Source: Pseudomonadota bacterium (lineage in GTDB: Bacteria > Pseudomonadota > Alphaproteobacteria > Sphingomonadales > Sphingomonadaceae). From it: 7,278 bases of DNA. Below, in pieces: positions 5,472-7,278 of the stretch; within the stretch, counting starts at the first letter, position 1, and each line of letters starts with the position of its first letter. The notes beneath the pieces are model-generated. The model did no database searches, had not been told where the DNA came from, and worked only from the letters and a program-made list of their open reading frames with translations. The stretch spans positions 1 through 7,278 of the forward strand of contig JAFABD010000231.1 in the NCBI GenBank assembly GCA_023426225.1, written 5' to 3'. The translations under genes were made by a program, and so were the position numbers.

Positions 5472-5480
5472 CCCCTCCCC
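5472..5480 (-). promoter_or_regulatory. Ribosome binding site of the SPFH gene
   Basis: On the minus strand GGGGAGGGG ends 2 nt before the ATG at 5469, so the GGAG core is at a normal distance. It supports this ATG over the upstream TTG at 5490. Confidence 0.
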
Positions 5481-5507
5481 TTTCCGTCAACGGAAGACAA
5501 GACGATG

Positions 5508-5537
5508 ATTATTTGAAATAAATCAAGAACTCGTCAC
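5508..5537 (-). promoter_or_regulatory. Possible promoter of the SPFH gene with overlapping AT-rich dyad
   Basis: On the minus strand GTGACG (5537-5532) is followed after 18 bp by AATAAT (5513-5508), matching the sigma70 -35 and -10 at four and five of six positions. The -10 overlaps a perfect 13-nt dyad TTATTTGAAATAA at 5509-5521, the most AT-rich spot in the window, which could be a repressor site or simply a melting region. The start would be near 5501, 31 nt before the ATG. Confidence 0.
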
Positions 5538-5802
5538 CAGCGACATGCGTCCGTTGCGGCTACGAAAGGACCAAAACGGGACGATTGCGCGAAACGAAAG
5601 CATCCCGCCCGCTCTTTCTTGCCCGATCGCCTTTGCGCGTCCGCCCCGGAAAGGCCGCGCTCGTCCGTCATCCCTTCCTCGCGCATACCCGAATCGGCGC
5701 TCGCCGACGGGCCGCCGGTCGCGGTTCACCGGCGAAAACAGATTCAACCACGCCCCACCCCGGCCGCTCGCATATCTTTGGCGTCGCCCTTGCCGTTTTG
5801 AA
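5538..5802. other. Intergenic region upstream of parA
   Basis: There is no supportable gene. Frames are open on both strands but lack ribosome binding sites and recognisable domains. It contains a 7-bp stem with 8-nt loop at 5713-5734 (CGCCGGT and ACCGGCG) followed by AAAA, which is not a terminator in either direction. No iterons or recognised parS palindrome were found. Confidence 0.
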
Positions 5803-5821
5803 GCAATTGTGCAACGATTGC
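5803..5821. promoter_or_regulatory. Imperfect 19-bp palindrome upstream of parA, candidate autoregulatory site
   Basis: GCAATTGTGCAACGATTGC is symmetric at seven of nine arm positions around C5812. It lies 36 bp before the parA ATG, in the zone where a promoter is expected; TTGCCG at 5790-5795 could be a weak -35. ParA proteins with an N-terminal helix-turn-helix often repress their own operon, so this is a reasonable but unproven operator. Confidence 0.
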
Positions 5822-5857
5822 CGCAGCATTCGTTCAACATTCGCCGCGGGGCATCCA

Positions 5858-7057
5858 ATGTATTCAGACATCGAGCGGATCAGCGAGCTTGCCGATGCGG
5901 GCGAACGCATGATCGAGCGGCTGCGGCGCAAGGCATTCCTGCCCGAAAGCCGCAAGGGCCTCAATGTCCGCTTCGGCATTGCCGAGGCCGCCCAGCTGCT
6001 CGGCTGTTCGACCAATCGCATCCGCATGGCCGAAGAGGACGGCCGCCTGCCGCCGCCGCCCGCGTCGGACACCGGCCGCCGGCTCGGCTATACGATCGAG
6101 GAGCTGCTCAACATGCGCGCGGTGCTCGGCGCCTCGCCCGCGCGCGCGCCGCTCGACAATCCGGCGATCATCGCGGTCCAGAATTTCAAGGGCGGCGTCG
6201 GCAAGTCGACCGTCACGACGCACCTCGCCCATTATTTCGCGGTGCAGGGCTATCGCGTGCTCGTCGTCGATTGCGATAGCCAGGCGACGACGACGACGCT
6301 GTTCGGCTTCAACCCGCATTTCAACATCACGCGCGAAGAGACGCTCTACCCCTATCTGTCGATCGATCCGACCCAGGCCGACCTGCTCTATGCGGTCAAG
6401 AAGACGCCGTGGCCCAATGTCGACCTGATCCCGTCGAACCTCGAGCTGTTCGACGTCGAATATGAGCTGGCGGCGGCGGGCGCCGACGGCGGGTCGATCC
6501 TCGCCACGCGCTTTCGCAAGCTCAAGGCGGGGCTCAACGACCTGGCGCGGCAATATGACGTGGTGATCCTCGATCCGCCGCCCGCGCTCGGCACGATCAG
6601 CCTGGCGGTGATGCAGGCGGCGAACGCGCTGCTCGTCCCGCTCGCGGCGACGACGCCCGACTTCTGCTCGACGGTGCAGTTCCTGTCGATGATGGACCAG
6701 GTGCTCAACCAGCTCACCGAGGCGGGGATCGAGGTCGATTACGACTTTGTCCGGCTGATCTGTTCGAAGTTCGACGGCAACGATCCCAGCCACGCGATGG
6801 TGCGCCAGATCATGGAGCAGACCTTCGGCCCGGCGCTGCTTCCCATCCCGATCCTCGAATCGGCCGAGATCAGCCACGCCGCGATGCGGATGATGACGAT
6901 CTACGAGCTCGAACGCCCGATCGGCACCGCGCGCACGCACAAGCGCTGCAAGGCCAATCTCGACGAGGCGCTGGCGCAGGTCGAGCAGCTCGTCCGCCGC
7001 AACTGGGGCCGCGTGCCCCCCGCCAGCGAGGAGGAGGTCGTCAATGAGGCGGCCTGA
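5858..7057 (+). CDS. parA: ParA-type partition ATPase with N-terminal helix-turn-helix
   Basis: A 399-residue protein. Residues ~36-85 form a MerR-like helix-turn-helix: VRFGIAEAAQLLGCSTNRIR followed by MAEEDGRLPPPP and GRRLGYTIEELLNMR. Residues ~103-385 are the ParA/Soj ATPase. It has the deviant Walker A K111-GGVGKST with signature Lys111 and Lys116, the switch I region VLVVDCDSQATTT (D138, D140), and Walker B VVILDPPPALG (D239). The length and N-terminal DNA-binding domain are those of plasmid-type (Ia) ParA or RepA of repABC plasmids, not of the short chromosomal Soj type. It would bind DNA nonspecifically with ATP, move a ParB-centromere complex and repress its own operon. The ATG at 5858 has a weak GCGGGG upstream; the domain start supports it. 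A probable parB follows after 78 bp. Family is firm; replicon type is inferred. Confidence 0.
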   Translation: MYSDIERISELADAGERMIERLRRKAFLPESRKGLNVRFGIAEAAQLLGCSTNRIRMAEEDGRLPPPPASDTGRRLGYTIEELLNMRAVLGASPARAPLDNPAIIAVQNFKGGVGKSTVTTHLAHYFAVQGYRVLVVDCDSQATTTTLFGFNPHFNITREETLYPYLSIDPTQADLLYAVKKTPWPNVDLIPSNLELFDVEYELAAAGADGGSILATRFRKLKAGLNDLARQYDVVILDPPPALGTISLAVMQAANALLVPLAATTPDFCSTVQFLSMMDQVLNQLTEAGIEVDYDFVRLICSKFDGNDPSHAMVRQIMEQTFGPALLPIPILESAEISHAAMRMMTIYELERPIGTARTHKRCKANLDEALAQVEQLVRRNWGRVPPASEEEVVNEAA

Positions 7058-7135
7058 TCCCAACGGCGCGGCGCGCGAAAAAAACGCTGTCCTACACGTT
7101 GATGTTCTGCATATGTTCCGGTTCGGGAGGCATTG
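7058..7135 (+). other. parA-parB intergenic spacer with 11-bp-spaced direct repeats
   Basis: This spacer is unusually long for a parAB operon. It holds a run of seven A (7078-7084) and then an AT-richer stretch where ATGTTC occurs at 7102-7107 and 7113-7118, 11 bp apart, with a further GTTC at 7121-7124. GGGAGG at 7125-7130 is the ribosome binding site of the next gene. The repeats could be a regulatory or centromere-like site, or chance. Confidence 0.
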
Positions 7136-7278
7136 ATGGCCCGCACGCAGAAGGATTATCTCGCCGATCTGCTGTCCGACGAGGCGGCCGATGCGGCCCC
7201 CGAACCCGCGGCGTCGGCGGCGCCTGCCGCGCACGAGCGCGCGCCCGAACCCGCCGCCGGTGCGGCGCATGGCGGCGC
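7136..7278 (+). CDS. Probable ParB-like partition protein, N-terminal end only (cut by window edge)
   Basis: The ATG at 7136-7138 is preceded by GGGAGG with a 5-nt spacer and opens 47 codons to the window end. The product begins MARTQKDYLADLLSDEAADA and then becomes Ala/Pro/Glu-rich (APEPAASAAPAAHERAPEPA). A short charged N-terminal helix, which in ParB partners contacts ParA and triggers ATP hydrolysis, followed by a flexible linker before the ParB/Srx domain, is what one expects next to a plasmid-type parA. None of the ParB catalytic or DNA-binding motifs lies inside the window, so the name rests on position and the N-terminal pattern. It is likely cotranscribed with parA, possibly with its own signals in the 78-bp gap. 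Confidence 0.
   Translation, partial: MARTQKDYLADLLSDEAADAAPEPAASAAPAAHERAPEPAAGAAHGG

Noticed and set aside
5713..5734. Stem-loop upstream of parA as a terminator or attenuator
   Set aside because: It is followed by A, not T, and no leader peptide or alternative stem is visible.
5521..5857. Canonical parS site near parA
   Set aside because: I found neither the chromosomal parS palindrome nor the GTTNNNNGCNNNNAAC pattern of repABC plasmids in this stretch or in the parA-parB gap.
5864..7270. 468-codon open frame antisense to parA
   Set aside because: It is the mirror of a gene with all ParA motifs in the correct frame, and its product is low-complexity Arg-rich sequence.

Overview
This is a very GC-rich bacterial window in which all six frames stay open over long stretches. 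Codon use, the gene families and an EcfG-type promoter motif fit an alphaproteobacterium, most likely a sphingomonad. The taxon is an inference; no rRNA or other marker is present.

Layout from left to right. (1) 1-400, minus: the N-terminal 133 codons of a Bcr/CflA-like MFS efflux transporter, cut by the window edge. It is divergent from (2) 536-1231, plus, a HAD-superfamily hydrolase; a perfect 17-bp palindrome lies between them. (3) 1235-1876, minus: an XRE-type helix-turn-helix regulator that converges on the HAD gene, with both stop codons inside one 17-bp inverted repeat. (4) 2018-2647, plus: a PaiB-family FMN-binding protein, divergent from the regulator and apparently leaderless, with a 15-bp direct repeat ending at its ATG. 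(5) 2648-4059: about 1.4 kb without a credible gene. It holds an 8-bp microsatellite, then about 700 bp of tandem ~174-bp units of two alternating types (ABAB), bracketed by 27-bp direct repeats. (6) 4060-4707, plus: a DUF4142 lipoprotein behind a good match to the alphaproteobacterial general-stress (EcfG) promoter. (7) 4789-5469, minus: a compact SPFH/Band-7 protein of the YdjI type, convergent with the lipoprotein across a strong GC hairpin. (8) 5470-5857: an intergenic region with AT-rich dyads. (9) 5858-7057, plus: a ParA-type partition ATPase with an N-terminal MerR-like helix-turn-helix. It is followed after 78 bp by (10) 7136-end, the start of a probable ParB partner.

The first genes look like ordinary accessory functions (efflux, phosphatase, regulator, flavin-binding regulator). 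The lipoprotein and SPFH protein look envelope or stress related. The right edge enters a parAB partition cassette, so the window may belong to a megaplasmid or chromid, or to an integrated replicon. The most unusual structure is the higher-order tandem repeat array at 2908-3604. No clearly new multi-gene system is visible within these limits.
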